From Pseudochelatococcus lubricantis (GTDB lineage: Bacteria > Pseudomonadota > Alphaproteobacteria > Rhizobiales > Beijerinckiaceae): 64,000 nucleotides of DNA. The stretch spans positions 1-64,000 of the forward strand of contig NZ_JBHLXC010000012.1 in the NCBI RefSeq assembly GCF_042432495.1, in the 5' to 3' direction. How positions within the stretch are numbered: the first letter of the stretch is position 1; each line of letters opens with the position of its first letter. Positions 28,277-35,996 of the stretch are shown here, piece by piece. The notes beneath the pieces are model-generated. The model was not told where the DNA came from, ran no database searches, and saw only the letters and a program-made list of their open reading frames with translations. The translations under genes were made by a program, and so were the position numbers.

Positions 28277-28726
28277 TTACAGTCCGGCTCCGGCAATCGC
28301 TGCATCGAGCCGTTCGCGCGCCTTCTTCGGCAGCTTGGCCTCCTTGAGGGCATCAAGGTTGGCCGGCGCGCCGTCGCCAACCACCACCAGCGCCACCATG
28401 CCCATCGGCATATGCGGCAGGCACTTGATCAGGTACGCGCCAGGCACCGTGAAGCTCGACGAGATTTCTTCGTTGACCTTGCCCTTGAACGGCTCAGCAC
28501 CGTCGGGGATGAGGCCCTTCACCGTTTCCGCGCTATGGGTCTTGTCGGTCGGCACGAAAGTCACCTTGTCGCCGGGCGCGACCTTGAGGAACGACGGCTC
28601 GAAGACCATCAGTCCGTCCTTGCCCTTGTTGAGCATCTCGATCCTGAAATCCTCGGCCATCGCCGGCATGGAAAGCAGCGTCAGCGCCGCTACGGTACAC
28701 ACGGCTTTACCAATCACTTTGACCAT
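28277..28726 (-). CDS. pazS: Pseudoazurin (blue copper protein)
   Basis: The 149-residue preprotein has a signal peptide (residues ~1-23, cut after SMPAMA). The mature cupredoxin reads EDFRIEMLNKGKDGLMVFEP and FLKVAPGDKVTFVPTDKTH. The type-1 copper ligands are visible: His in DKTHSAET, then Cys, His and Met in LIKCLPHMPMGM. It carries electrons in the periplasm, classically to copper nitrite reductase or nitrous-oxide reductase, but no denitrification genes are in the window. ATG 28726 follows a GGGAGAAAG site. A longer frame to 28792 lacks one. No FNR/NNR-type box was seen upstream. Confidence 0.93.
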   Translation of the reverse strand: MVKVIGKAVCTVAALTLLSMPAMAEDFRIEMLNKGKDGLMVFEPSFLKVAPGDKVTFVPTDKTHSAETVKGLIPDGAEPFKGKVNEEISSSFTVPGAYLIKCLPHMPMGMVALVVVGDGAPANLDALKEAKLPKKARERLDAAIAGAGL

Positions 28727-29129
28727 TTGTCTTTCTCCCCAGGCAGCAGCCTCGACATCGGAAAGCCGACGCCCTGCCCTTCCTCGCGTCACTTCCGAAG
28801 CTTTTCACCTGTCGTCCGGTTGCCCGACCTGCTTCGATGCGCCGGCTTGACGCGCCGTGGCGTGAGGGAAGCCGGATTCGCCCCTTCTGGAAATGCGACA
28901 CGCAATCGCACGATGCAGCTGCGTCTCCCGGTTCATGTCGCAGATCGGACCCGAGAATAGCGTTCCCGGCTCGATGCTCCAGGCGTGACGGCGACACGAA
29001 TAAGGGAAGCCCATGGAGGAAGCAGACTGAGCCACACCGAGAATGGACCTTTCCGCTTTTTTGCGTATACCACGGCACACGGCTTCATTCACGAGGGCAG
29101 CGGATTGAACCGACAAGAGGCAGTTCAAA
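28727..29129. other. Divergent intergenic region, no supported gene
   Basis: Overlapping short frames on both strands here have no domain or ribosome site. It should contain the pseudoazurin promoter and the former promoter of the broken LysR gene. No TTGAT-N4-ATCAA box was found. Confidence 0.45.
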
Positions 29130-29456
29130 GTGGCCAATCCCGGAACCCCGACCTTCGAACAGCTTCGCATCTTTCTGGCAGTGGTCGACGCGGGAAGCTT
29201 CGCCGGCGCCGCCCGCAAGCTCAACCGCGCCGTCTCGGTCGTGAGCTATGGCGCCGACAGCCTTGAGGCGCAGCTCGGCCTCGACCTGTTCGAGCGGATG
29301 GGCACGCGCAAGCCCAAGCTGACGGCGGCCGGGCGCGTGGAGCGCATCGCGCCGGGCGAGGCGCGCAACCATGTCCAGCTCGTGCTGACCGACCGTTCGC
29401 ACTTCACCGAGGGCGAAGATTTCGCGGTTCTCAGCCCGCGCACCTGGCGGCTGGAC
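29130..29456 (+). pseudogene. LysR-family regulator remnant with internal and C-terminal deletion
   Basis: Codons 1-69 encode a normal LysR helix-turn-helix (TFEQLRIFLAVVDAGSFAGA, then ARKLNR..LEAQLGLDLFER, LTAAGR). The frame then jumps directly to a C-terminal effector-domain segment (VERIAPGE..VQLVLTDRSHFTEGEDFAVLSPRTWRLD), so ~120 residues are missing. It stops matching LysR after TWRLD. Beyond that point the open frame runs antisense through an isochorismatase-family remnant. An intact protein would be ~300 residues. Binding domain alone might still be made, but regulation is unlikely. Confidence 0.82.
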
Positions 29457-29471
29457 CGCTTCGCGGCGCTC

Positions 29472-29633
29472 GGCGGCGGCGCGGGCAATGAGGCCCGCGT
29501 TGTTGCGAAGCAGCTCCGGCGCGATGGACTTGGTCGCGAACGCCATCTGGAACTCGTAGTCGATGAGGACGAGCGCGTGATCTGCCGGGGAAAAAAGCGT
29601 CTTGCCAGGGGTCGTGGTTGCAGTGATGCTCAT
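29472..29633 (-). pseudogene. Isochorismatase-family hydrolase N-terminal remnant
   Basis: From ATG 29633 the first 54 codons read MSITATTTPGKTLFSPADHA and LVLIDYEFQMAFATKSI, the start of a YcaC-like isochorismatase-family hydrolase with its Asp in LIDYE. The similarity ends at LIARAAA, where the sequence runs antisense into the LysR remnant. Normal length is ~200 residues; the catalytic Lys and Cys are gone. Confidence 0.78.
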
Positions 29634-29816
29634 AATCGATCTCCTGCTGAATAAGGGATACGGCGGGCTCCCGATGGGTCAGGCCGCTACCGTGATTATT
29701 GTTTTACGGCAGGATTTTTCGCGTAAATTGTATACCTCGATCACAATTCAATAAAATAGAAAAACCGTTTATCGCTGCCGTTAAGCGACATACAGACGGC
29801 GGCACCGGACCTCCGA

Positions 29817-30242
29817 TCATCCCGCCGCCTGGTCGAAACCCCAGATCCGGCCTTCGGCCACCTCCACCGAATTACCCGCCGGATCGCGAATATAGACGGA
29901 ATGTCCGCCCGTCTTTTCCCACACGTGCTCGTGCTCGATCACGACCCCGAAACTGCGGAAGCGGTCGCGCCAACGGTTCACCTCGGCCACATCCGCGGCG
30001 CGGAAGCAGACATGTCCGGACCCGCAGGCGCCGTGCCGCGGGATCGGGTTACCGTCGCCTGCCCGCGCCGATTCAACAGGGTTGAAAACCAGGAGCATCT
30101 GCTGGCCGCAACGCAGGAAAACGAACTTGCCGTCGAGCTTCGCCACCACGTCGAGGCCCAGAACATCGCGGTAGAATGCCTCGGCGGCGTCGATGTCCCC
30201 GGCGTAGATTGTCGTTTCGAGAATGGCCTTCGGGGATTCCAC
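29817..30242 (-). CDS. VOC-family (glyoxalase/bleomycin-resistance fold) protein
   Basis: The 141-residue protein has the paired beta-alpha-beta-beta-beta VOC modules: ILETTIYAGDIDAAEAFYRD, VLGLDVVAKLDGKFVFLRCG, then GHVCFRAADVAEVNRWRDR and GGHSVYIRDPAGNSVEV. A metal-ligand Glu is likely in NSVEVAE and a His in SGHVCF. The start is a GTG at 30242, supported by AGGGAGA six bases upstream. The open frame to 30332 adds a glycine-rich leader without a site. The substrate is unknown; the family includes dioxygenases, glyoxalases and resistance proteins. Confidence 0.8.
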   Translation of the reverse strand: MESPKAILETTIYAGDIDAAEAFYRDVLGLDVVAKLDGKFVFLRCGQQMLLVFNPVESARAGDGNPIPRHGACGSGHVCFRAADVAEVNRWRDRFRSFGVVIEHEHVWEKTGGHSVYIRDPAGNSVEVAEGRIWGFDQAAG

Positions 30243-30440
30243 GGTCGTCTCCCTCGTTTTGCCGCCGCCGCGAGAGAATGGCCCGCTGCCCGGATCGGGA
30301 GAACTATAGCCCGGAATCCCGGCATTGTTCATCGGAAGGTATCAATGGCAGGGGAAGCGTCCGCTTTCCGGCGCTTCACCGGCGGGAAAAGCCGTGATAC
30401 CTGACGCCATCGCCCGACTGGAGAGGGCGCGGAGAAGTCT

Positions 30441-30944
30441 ATGGCAATTCGGCCGATCGTGAAGTTTCCCGACCCGCGTCTGCGTGCCGTCGCCGAGCCG
30501 GTGACCGCTTTCGACGCGGACCTGCGCATGCTCGCCGCTGATCTGCTCGACACCATGCGCGCCGCGCCGGGTATCGGCATCACCGCCGCGCATATCGGCA
30601 TCGGCAGGCGGCTTGTCGTGCTCGAACTGCCGGACGACGGCGTCCGCATCTACGTCAACCCGGAGATCGTCCACGCCTCCTCCGACATGGTCCGCCAGCG
30701 GGAGGGCAGCGTCTCCATGCCCGGTGTTTCGGAAGAGGTCGAGCGCCATGCGCGCGTGCGGGTGCACTACCGTGATCTCGATGGCAACGAGCAGAACGAG
30801 GAAAGCGACGGCCTGCTCGCCGTCTGCCACCAGCACGAGATCGACCAGCTCGACGGCATCTTCTGGCTTCAGCGGATTTCGCGCTTGAAGCGCGACCGGA
30901 TCATCAGGCGCTACGAGAAATCGCGGCACGACGGCGCGCCGTGA
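30441..30944 (+). CDS. Peptide-deformylase-like protein lacking metal ligands
   Basis: This 167-residue protein has the overall deformylase fold (KFPDPRLRAVAEPV, then RAAPGIGITAAHIG, REGSVSMPG, CHQHEIDQLDGIFW). The three active motifs are altered. GxGLAAxQ ends in His51 rather than Gln; EGCLS is EGSVS, with Ser90 replacing the metal Cys; and HExDH is HEIDQ, with Gln136 replacing the second metal His. Only His132 and Glu133 remain. It therefore probably does not bind iron or zinc in the usual way. From memory, similar EGSVSMPG sequences occur in other rhizobia, so it is likely a conserved paralogue with another role and not the essential deformylase. It stands alone on the plus strand. Confidence 0.8.
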   Translation: MAIRPIVKFPDPRLRAVAEPVTAFDADLRMLAADLLDTMRAAPGIGITAAHIGIGRRLVVLELPDDGVRIYVNPEIVHASSDMVRQREGSVSMPGVSEEVERHARVRVHYRDLDGNEQNEESDGLLAVCHQHEIDQLDGIFWLQRISRLKRDRIIRRYEKSRHDGAP

Positions 30945-31066
30945 TAGCCCTCGCCCCGTTCGTCCCGAGAAGGTCGCTGCAGCGCCTTCCGCGTCGTCGG
31001 GTTGCCGATGGCCGGCGCGGCGCCTGGAGCGGGTTCCGATCAGAATTCGCTCAAAATAAGAAATCG

Positions 31067-31104
31067 AGAATCTGTCCTGTTTCAACGTAAACAGGACAGA
31101 TTCT
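31067..31104. repeat. Perfect 16-bp inverted repeat between convergent genes
   Basis: AGAATCTGTCCTGTTT (31067-31082) is followed by a six-base loop and its exact complement (31089-31104). It lies between the deformylase-like gene (plus) and the TPR gene (minus). It can act as a bidirectional terminator; flanks carry short A/T runs. It may alternatively be a copy of a dispersed palindromic element. Confidence 0.75.
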
Positions 31105-31137
31105 AAAGGATTTTCGCAGGCAAGGGCATGTCTGCCG

Positions 31138-31614
31138 TCACCGGGGCTGTGGACTTTTTTCCGCGCCGGCGATGGCGGCCGCGAGGGTTTCCCGCTCCGG
31201 ACAGCCGGAGGGGCAAAGCAGATCGAGAATCTGCAGGTTGCCCCGCGCCCCTTCGAGATCGCCGGTCGCGATGAAAAGCTCGCCCTGATACTCGATGGCG
31301 GGCCGGTGTGTCGGATCGTAGTACAGCGCCTCCTTGTACCAGCGCGCCGACTCCTCATACCGGCCGAGCTTGCGGGTCGCGAACCCCAGCAGGTTGTAGA
31401 TGTCCGCGTGCCTGACGGTGGCGGAAAGCTCCGTAAGGCCTTTCACCGCCGCCTCATACTCGCCCGAATAGATCTGGGCGCGGATGGCGGAGAGATCGGG
31501 CAGGTCCGAGGATGGCGGCGTATCCACGGCCGCCGCCGGCACGGCCAGAAGCGCGGGCACGGCCGTTAGCGCAGGCGCTGCCAGCAGGACGAGAAGAACC
31601 GCAAGGCGCTTCAT
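31138..31614 (-). CDS. Small secreted TPR protein of the sulfonate-type importer operon
   Basis: The 158-residue protein has a signal peptide (MKRLAVLLVLLAAPALTAVP) and two to three TPR motifs: AQIYSGEYEAAVKGLTELSA, ADIYNLLGFATRKLGRYEES, then ARWYKEALYYDPTHRPAIEY and QGELFIATGDLEGARGNL. A Cys pair, LLCPSGCPERE, near the C-terminus could form a disulfide. ATG 31614 overlaps the stop of the ABC ATPase by four bases, so it is the last gene of the importer operon and is translationally coupled to it. Its function is unknown. A longer open frame upstream is out-of-phase shadow of the ATPase. Confidence 0.8.
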   Translation of the reverse strand: MKRLAVLLVLLAAPALTAVPALLAVPAAAVDTPPSSDLPDLSAIRAQIYSGEYEAAVKGLTELSATVRHADIYNLLGFATRKLGRYEESARWYKEALYYDPTHRPAIEYQGELFIATGDLEGARGNLQILDLLCPSGCPERETLAAAIAGAEKSPQPR

Positions 31615-32381
31615 GCCACCTCCAGCTCGTATTCGCCCATCAGCGACAGCACGCGCTGCTTCAGGCTCGCGAAAGCGGGGCTCGTGCGAACGCGCGGCGT
31701 GGGCAGGTCGACCGCCACCTCGCCCACGATGCGACCGGGACCGGAATTCATCACCACGACACGGTCGGAGAGGTAGAGCGCCTCGTCTACGTCGTGCGTC
31801 ACCAGGATCATCGTGACGCCTTCCGCCTTCCATATCCGCAGCAATTCCTCCTGCAGCCTGAGCCGGGTCAGCGCGTCCAGCGCGCCGAGCGGCTCGTCGA
31901 GAAGCAGGATGCGCGGGCGCACGGCCAGCCCGCGGGCGATGGCACCCCGCTGCGCCATGCCGCCCGAAAGCTGATGGGGAAAGACGGTCTCGAACCCCTG
32001 CAGCCCGACGAGCGCGATATGCTGCGCCACCGTGCGCCGCTTCTCGGCCGCCGGGAGCGGCGCGTTCTCCAGCGCCAGCGACACGTTCTGCTCCAGCGTC
32101 AGCCAGGGCAGCAGCCGGTGGTCCTGAAAAACGATGCCGCGGTCGAGGCTGGTGCCGGCGATGCGCGTGCCGTCGAGAAGGATGTCGCCTTCGTATCCTG
32201 TATCGAGGCCCAGGATCAGCCGCAGGATTGTGGACTTTCCGCAACCGGAGGGACCGACGATCGAGATGAACTCGCCCGGGCCCACGTGCAGGTTGATATC
32301 GGAGAGCACCTTCAGTGGCCGGCCGTCCACCTCATAGTTTTTCGACACCTTCCGGATGTCGAGACTGCCGCGTTGGGTCAT
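31611..32381 (-). CDS. ABC transporter ATPase (SsuB/TauB family)
   Basis: The 256-residue ATPase shows Walker A GPSGCGKST near residue 44, the Q-loop in GIVFQDHRLLPWLT, signature LSGGMAQRG, Walker B ILLLDEPLGALD and the switch His in ILVTHDVDEAL. The alignment pattern fits the nitrate/sulfonate/taurine importers. It pairs with the permease starting 17 bp upstream and the binding protein further up. The small TPR gene overlaps its stop. Confidence 0.92.
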   Translation of the reverse strand: MTQRGSLDIRKVSKNYEVDGRPLKVLSDINLHVGPGEFISIVGPSGCGKSTILRLILGLDTGYEGDILLDGTRIAGTSLDRGIVFQDHRLLPWLTLEQNVSLALENAPLPAAEKRRTVAQHIALVGLQGFETVFPHQLSGGMAQRGAIARGLAVRPRILLLDEPLGALDALTRLRLQEELLRIWKAEGVTMILVTHDVDEALYLSDRVVVMNSGPGRIVGEVAVDLPTPRVRTSPAFASLKQRVLSLMGEYELEVA

Positions 32382-32398
32382 TGTCGTTCTCCGAAAAA

Positions 32399-33256
32399 TC
32401 AGCCGTCGAAACCCTGCTTCCAGCGCAGGACGCGCCGCTGCAGCGCATACATGGTGCGGTCGATGGCGAAGCCCACGAAGCCGATGATCACCATGCAGAC
32501 GACAAGCTGGTCGGTAAGCAGCAGGCCCTGCGCGCGGAAGATCAGGAAGCCGATGCCCTCAAGCCCCGAAAGGCCTTCCGCCACAACCACGAGCGCCCAG
32601 GCGAGCCCGGCCGAGTAGCGCAGCGACACCATGATCGACGGCACGGCGGAAGGCACGAGCACGCGCCGCACGAGCTGCCAGCGGGTGAGCGTCAGCACCT
32701 CGCCCAGTTCCACATAGCGTTTCTCGACATTGCGGATGCCCGACAACGTGTTGAGAAACACGGGGAAGAAAACCGACTTCGCGATGACGAGGATTTTTGC
32801 GGGGGCGCCGATGCCGAGCCACAACACGATCAGCGGCAGCCAGGCGATACCGGGGATATGGCGGATGGTGTCGAAGGTGGGGCCGAAGAACTGCTCCACC
32901 TTGCGGGACAACCCGGCCGCGATGCCGAGCCCCACCGCCGCGAGCGAGCCGTAGACAAAGGCCTGCGCCACGATGGAGATGGAGCTGAGGAAGTCCAGAT
33001 GCAGGTTCTGCTTCGTCAGCATCTTCCAGAACGCCCCCGCCGTCGCCAGCGGCGAAGGCAGGAAGACGGGCTGGATCCACTGGAGCGACGTCGCGGTCTG
33101 CCATAGCGCCAGGAGGCCGAGCGGCAGGATCAGGCCGATGCCGTTGAAACTCCGCCGCCACGACAGGCCGGAAAGGAAGGACGCGCCGGGCCGCAATGCG
33201 CGCTGTGACGCGCTGCCGGCCGCGCCTCTCCTTTCGAGATCGAGTGTTGATGTCAT
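32399..33256 (-). CDS. ABC transporter permease (SsuC/TauC family)
   Basis: The 285-residue protein has about six membrane segments beginning with GLILPLGLLALWQTATSLQW. The BPD_transp_1 EAA loop reads YVELGEVLTLTRWQLVRRVLVPSA. PSPLATAGAFWKML after the first helix is typical of sulfonate/taurine permeases. ATG 33256 has GAGGAA eight bases upstream; the frame to 33298 lacks a site. It sits between the binding-protein gene and the ATPase gene in one operon. Confidence 0.9.
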   Translation of the reverse strand: MTSTLDLERRGAAGSASQRALRPGASFLSGLSWRRSFNGIGLILPLGLLALWQTATSLQWIQPVFLPSPLATAGAFWKMLTKQNLHLDFLSSISIVAQAFVYGSLAAVGLGIAAGLSRKVEQFFGPTFDTIRHIPGIAWLPLIVLWLGIGAPAKILVIAKSVFFPVFLNTLSGIRNVEKRYVELGEVLTLTRWQLVRRVLVPSAVPSIMVSLRYSAGLAWALVVVAEGLSGLEGIGFLIFRAQGLLLTDQLVVCMVIIGFVGFAIDRTMYALQRRVLRWKQGFDG

Positions 33257-33321
33257 ACCGGATTCCTCGGTCGGGTGGCGCGCGACGCCGCACGCCACCG
33301 CCTGACCAGCGTGCGCGGGGA

Positions 33322-34386
33322 TCAGTTGTAGACGGAGTATTCCCCGCCGGCGAAGAAGCGGGCGTCGACGAAGTCGTCGATCTGGGCCGCCGTCAGTTGC
33401 CTCTCGGTCAGGATGTCGTCGCCATTCTCAACGTACCACGCCTGGAACCTCTTGATGTTCTCACGGGCGCTGGTCGCGTTCGTCTCGCCCTTCATGAACT
33501 CGTAGGTCGAGGGATCGGTGATCTGGAACTTCGCGATCTCGACCGGCACGCGCGTGCCTTCGGCGATGATCTGCGATGCCTCGTCGATGTTCTCGGAAAT
33601 CCACTTCTTGGCGCGTTCATGCGCAGTGAGGAAGGCCTTCACCGCCTCGGGATACTCGTCCACGAACTCGCGCATCGCGAAGTAGGACACGCGGCCGGCG
33701 CCGTTCACATAGACGCCGTCGTCCGGGGAGCGGCCGACCACCTTCACTTCGCCCGACAGCCAGAGCGCCGCGGCGTTGTTGGTTGCCAGATGCGCTGCGG
33801 TGGCGTCGATGGCGCCGGACAGCAGCGCCGCGTTGGTTGCCGCCGTGTTGTCGATCGACTGGTAACGCACCTTGCCCTGCTTCAGCCGGCTGTCGAGCGG
33901 CACGCCCGCCTTGTTGAGCGCCTCGAAGGGAGACGTGAAGTAGCAGGATATGCGGGAAGAAGCGAATTTCTTGCCTTCCAGATCCTTGAGTTCGTTCACC
34001 TCGTTATTGCTGGCGCGCGCGAGGATGGGGGTGCGGTACTTGTCCGACGGCTCGGAGAGCCACACGATCACGGCGTCGAGACCGTTGGCGCGATGCACGG
34101 TCGCCGGATAGACCATGCGCTGGGCGATGGCGATCGCGCCCTTGTTCAGCGCGGCCGATTCCGCACCGACAAGCTCGGCGGTGCCGGAGGCGATGAGATT
34201 CACCTGCGGAATGCCGACCTTGTCGAACTCTTCCTTCAGGATGCCCCTCTCCTGCGCAACCACCGTCCAGGGGCGGAGCTGGAGATTGATGAAGGGCAGA
34301 GGCTCCTTCGCCTCGGCGACAACGGGCGCGGCAACAGCCGCTGCGAGAAGGGCGGCGGACGCCCAGCGAAAGAAGGCGTGGGACAT
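33322..34386 (-). CDS. ABC transporter substrate-binding protein (sulfonate/taurine/NMT1 type)
   Basis: The 354-residue periplasmic protein has a signal peptide (AALLAAAVAAPVVAEA). A type-II binding fold with LRPWTVVAQERGILKEEFDK, VNLIASGTAELVGAESAALN and KDLEGKKFASSR follows. This matches the SsuA/TauA/NMT1 group that binds sulfonates, taurine or pyrimidine precursors. GGAG precedes ATG 34386. A 6-7-6 palindrome (34412-34430), like that upstream of the aldo/keto reductase, lies 26-44 bp upstream. The neighbouring AprA-like pair and flavin monooxygenases favour an organosulfur ligand. Confidence 0.88.
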   Translation of the reverse strand: MSHAFFRWASAALLAAAVAAPVVAEAKEPLPFINLQLRPWTVVAQERGILKEEFDKVGIPQVNLIASGTAELVGAESAALNKGAIAIAQRMVYPATVHRANGLDAVIVWLSEPSDKYRTPILARASNNEVNELKDLEGKKFASSRISCYFTSPFEALNKAGVPLDSRLKQGKVRYQSIDNTAATNAALLSGAIDATAAHLATNNAAALWLSGEVKVVGRSPDDGVYVNGAGRVSYFAMREFVDEYPEAVKAFLTAHERAKKWISENIDEASQIIAEGTRVPVEIAKFQITDPSTYEFMKGETNATSARENIKRFQAWYVENGDDILTERQLTAAQIDDFVDARFFAGGEYSVYN

Positions 34387-34411
34387 GGCAGATCTCCGTT
34401 CCAGGTTTTTG

Positions 34412-34430
34412 ATCTACTAATTTGATAGAC
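34412..34430. promoter_or_regulatory. Palindromic operator candidate ATCTAC-N7-ATAGAC
   Basis: ATCTACTAATTTGATAGAC has the same 6-7-6 layout as the perfect palindrome at 20428-20446, sharing TCTAC and TAGAC. It sits between the divergent binding-protein genes starting at 34386 (minus) and 34589 (plus). Confidence 0.6.
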
Positions 34431-34588
34431 TTTATCTGCATGGCATGTCAATATTCATATTGTGCGGATGGCGACTGCCCTTCCGCACGGACCGCCTTCC
34501 GGGAAACATCCCGACCGACAGCCGCTCCCGGACGGATTTACCGCGCCGGCCACGCACGCTGACGGTCGGCATTATCTGTGTTCTGACG

Positions 34589-35383
34589 ATGCGCCTTTGC
34601 CTGCTGCTTTCTTCCATTGTTTCCTGCGCCGCGCTTCAGGCGTCGGCGGCGCCACCCTCCGTCGCGGCGGACGGAGCGCTGCGCGTCGGCGTCTCCTACA
34701 TTCCAGCCGCCGACGCATCGACCGCGGCGCGGCTCTACACCGAGGAAGGCTTCGAGGCCTCCCTCGCCAGGCAGCTCGGCCGGCTCACGGGCCGCCCGGT
34801 GAGGCTCGTCGCCCTTCCGGATGCGGAAAGGGAAAAGGCGCTGAACGGCGGCGATGTCGACGCCATTCTCGCACGGGTGGATGCAGGCGACGCGATTCGC
34901 GAGCGGGTGGATGTCCTCCCCACCGCCTATGAGTCCGGGCTCAGCGTCGCCATGCGGTCGGATACGCAGGTGCGTGCGTGGCCCGATCTCGCTGGCAAGA
35001 CCGTCTGCGTCACGCAGGCAAACGCTGCCGGCCAGCAATACCTGCAGGCGATCGGCGCGAGACTGAAGGTCGAACGCGCCCCCGCCCAAACGCTCGCCGA
35101 CGTGCGCACCGGCGCCTGCGACGCCGCGATCCACGACGCGGCGCTGCTCAGCCGGCTGTTCGAGGCCGACAACTGGCGGAAATTCTCCGCCACCCTCCCC
35201 GCCGTCCTGCCGAGCGAGCTTGTGCTGCTGCTTCCGAAAAAATCGAACGCCGGGCTCACAGCGCTGCGCGACGCCTTCGGCAAGATCACCGACTCCGCCT
35301 CATGGGCCGAGCGGCGGCAGCGGTGGGCCACCAATGTCGCGCTCGAAGTCTATCTCGATCAGGACGCACCCGACTGCCACTGA
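34589..35383 (+). CDS. Periplasmic family 3-like solute-binding protein
   Basis: The 264-residue product has a signal peptide (MRLCLLLSSIVSCAALQASA). A type-II periplasmic binding fold follows: LRVGVSYIPAA near the start, GGDVDAILARVDAGD, VLPTAYESGLSVAMRSD, WPDLAGKTVCVTQAN and RTGACDAAIHDAALL. No cognate permease or ATPase follows. Instead a SCO1-type chaperone and a di-heme peroxidase come next at short spacing, so it may work with those respiratory or methanol-type modules. ATG 34589 was chosen for its signal peptide; the frame opens upstream at 34445. The ligand is unknown. Confidence 0.7.
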   Translation: MRLCLLLSSIVSCAALQASAAPPSVAADGALRVGVSYIPAADASTAARLYTEEGFEASLARQLGRLTGRPVRLVALPDAEREKALNGGDVDAILARVDAGDAIRERVDVLPTAYESGLSVAMRSDTQVRAWPDLAGKTVCVTQANAAGQQYLQAIGARLKVERAPAQTLADVRTGACDAAIHDAALLSRLFEADNWRKFSATLPAVLPSELVLLLPKKSNAGLTALRDAFGKITDSASWAERRQRWATNVALEVYLDQDAPDCH

Positions 35384-35405
35384 TCGCCCGTACCGGAACG
35401 ATGCC

Positions 35406-35984
35406 ATGCCGAAGCTATCCCCAATTCCTGCGTTTGTCCGCATCGCGTTCGCCTGCCTGATCGTGGCGGCAGCCGTGAACTTCAGGGCCTATGCCGTGGA
35501 GCCCATAGGCGGAGCATTCTCGCTGACGGCGCATACCGGCAAGCGGATTTCGGACAAGGATCTGCTCGGCCGGCCCTATGCCGTGTTCTTCGGCTTCACC
35601 CATTGCCCGGACATCTGCCCGACGGCCCTTTTCGACCTGTCCCGCATACTGGAAGAGCTGGGGCCGGACGGCGACCGGATCACGCCGCTGTTCGTCACGG
35701 TCGATCCGGCGCGCGATACGCTTGAGGTGCTCGGGGATTACGTGAGTTCGTTCGACCCGCGCATCGTCGCCCTGCGCGGCTCCGACGAGGAGACCGCCGC
35801 CGTGGCGCGCGCCTTCCGGGCAACCTACCGCAAGGTCGAACTCGGCGACGGCGAATATAATGTCGACCATACGGCTGTCGTCTATCTGATGGATCGCAAC
35901 GGCCATTTCTTCGACACCGTCGACTACCGCACGCCTCTCGATCAGCAGACTGCGAGGTTTCGCGCTGTCATCGGCGCGCGCTGA
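35406..35984 (+). CDS. SCO1/SenC-family copper chaperone
   Basis: This 192-residue membrane-anchored or secreted thioredoxin-fold protein has an N-terminal hydrophobic segment (FVRIAFACLIVAAAVNF). The copper-binding CxxxC is in FTHCPDICPTALFDL and the ligand His in NVDHTAVVYLMD. LFVTVDPARDT is another family signature. SCO proteins deliver copper to cytochrome oxidase CuA or act as periplasmic thiol reductases. It starts 22 bp after the binding-protein gene and ends 12 bp before the peroxidase gene, so the three appear to form one operon. Confidence 0.9.
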   Translation: MPKLSPIPAFVRIAFACLIVAAAVNFRAYAVEPIGGAFSLTAHTGKRISDKDLLGRPYAVFFGFTHCPDICPTALFDLSRILEELGPDGDRITPLFVTVDPARDTLEVLGDYVSSFDPRIVALRGSDEETAAVARAFRATYRKVELGDGEYNVDHTAVVYLMDRNGHFFDTVDYRTPLDQQTARFRAVIGAR

Positions 35985-35996
35985 CAGCCCGCCGGC

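Noticed and set aside
28727..29129. FNR/NNR box before pseudoazurin
   Set aside because: No TTGAT-N4-ATCAA-like sequence is present in the region upstream of ATG 28726.
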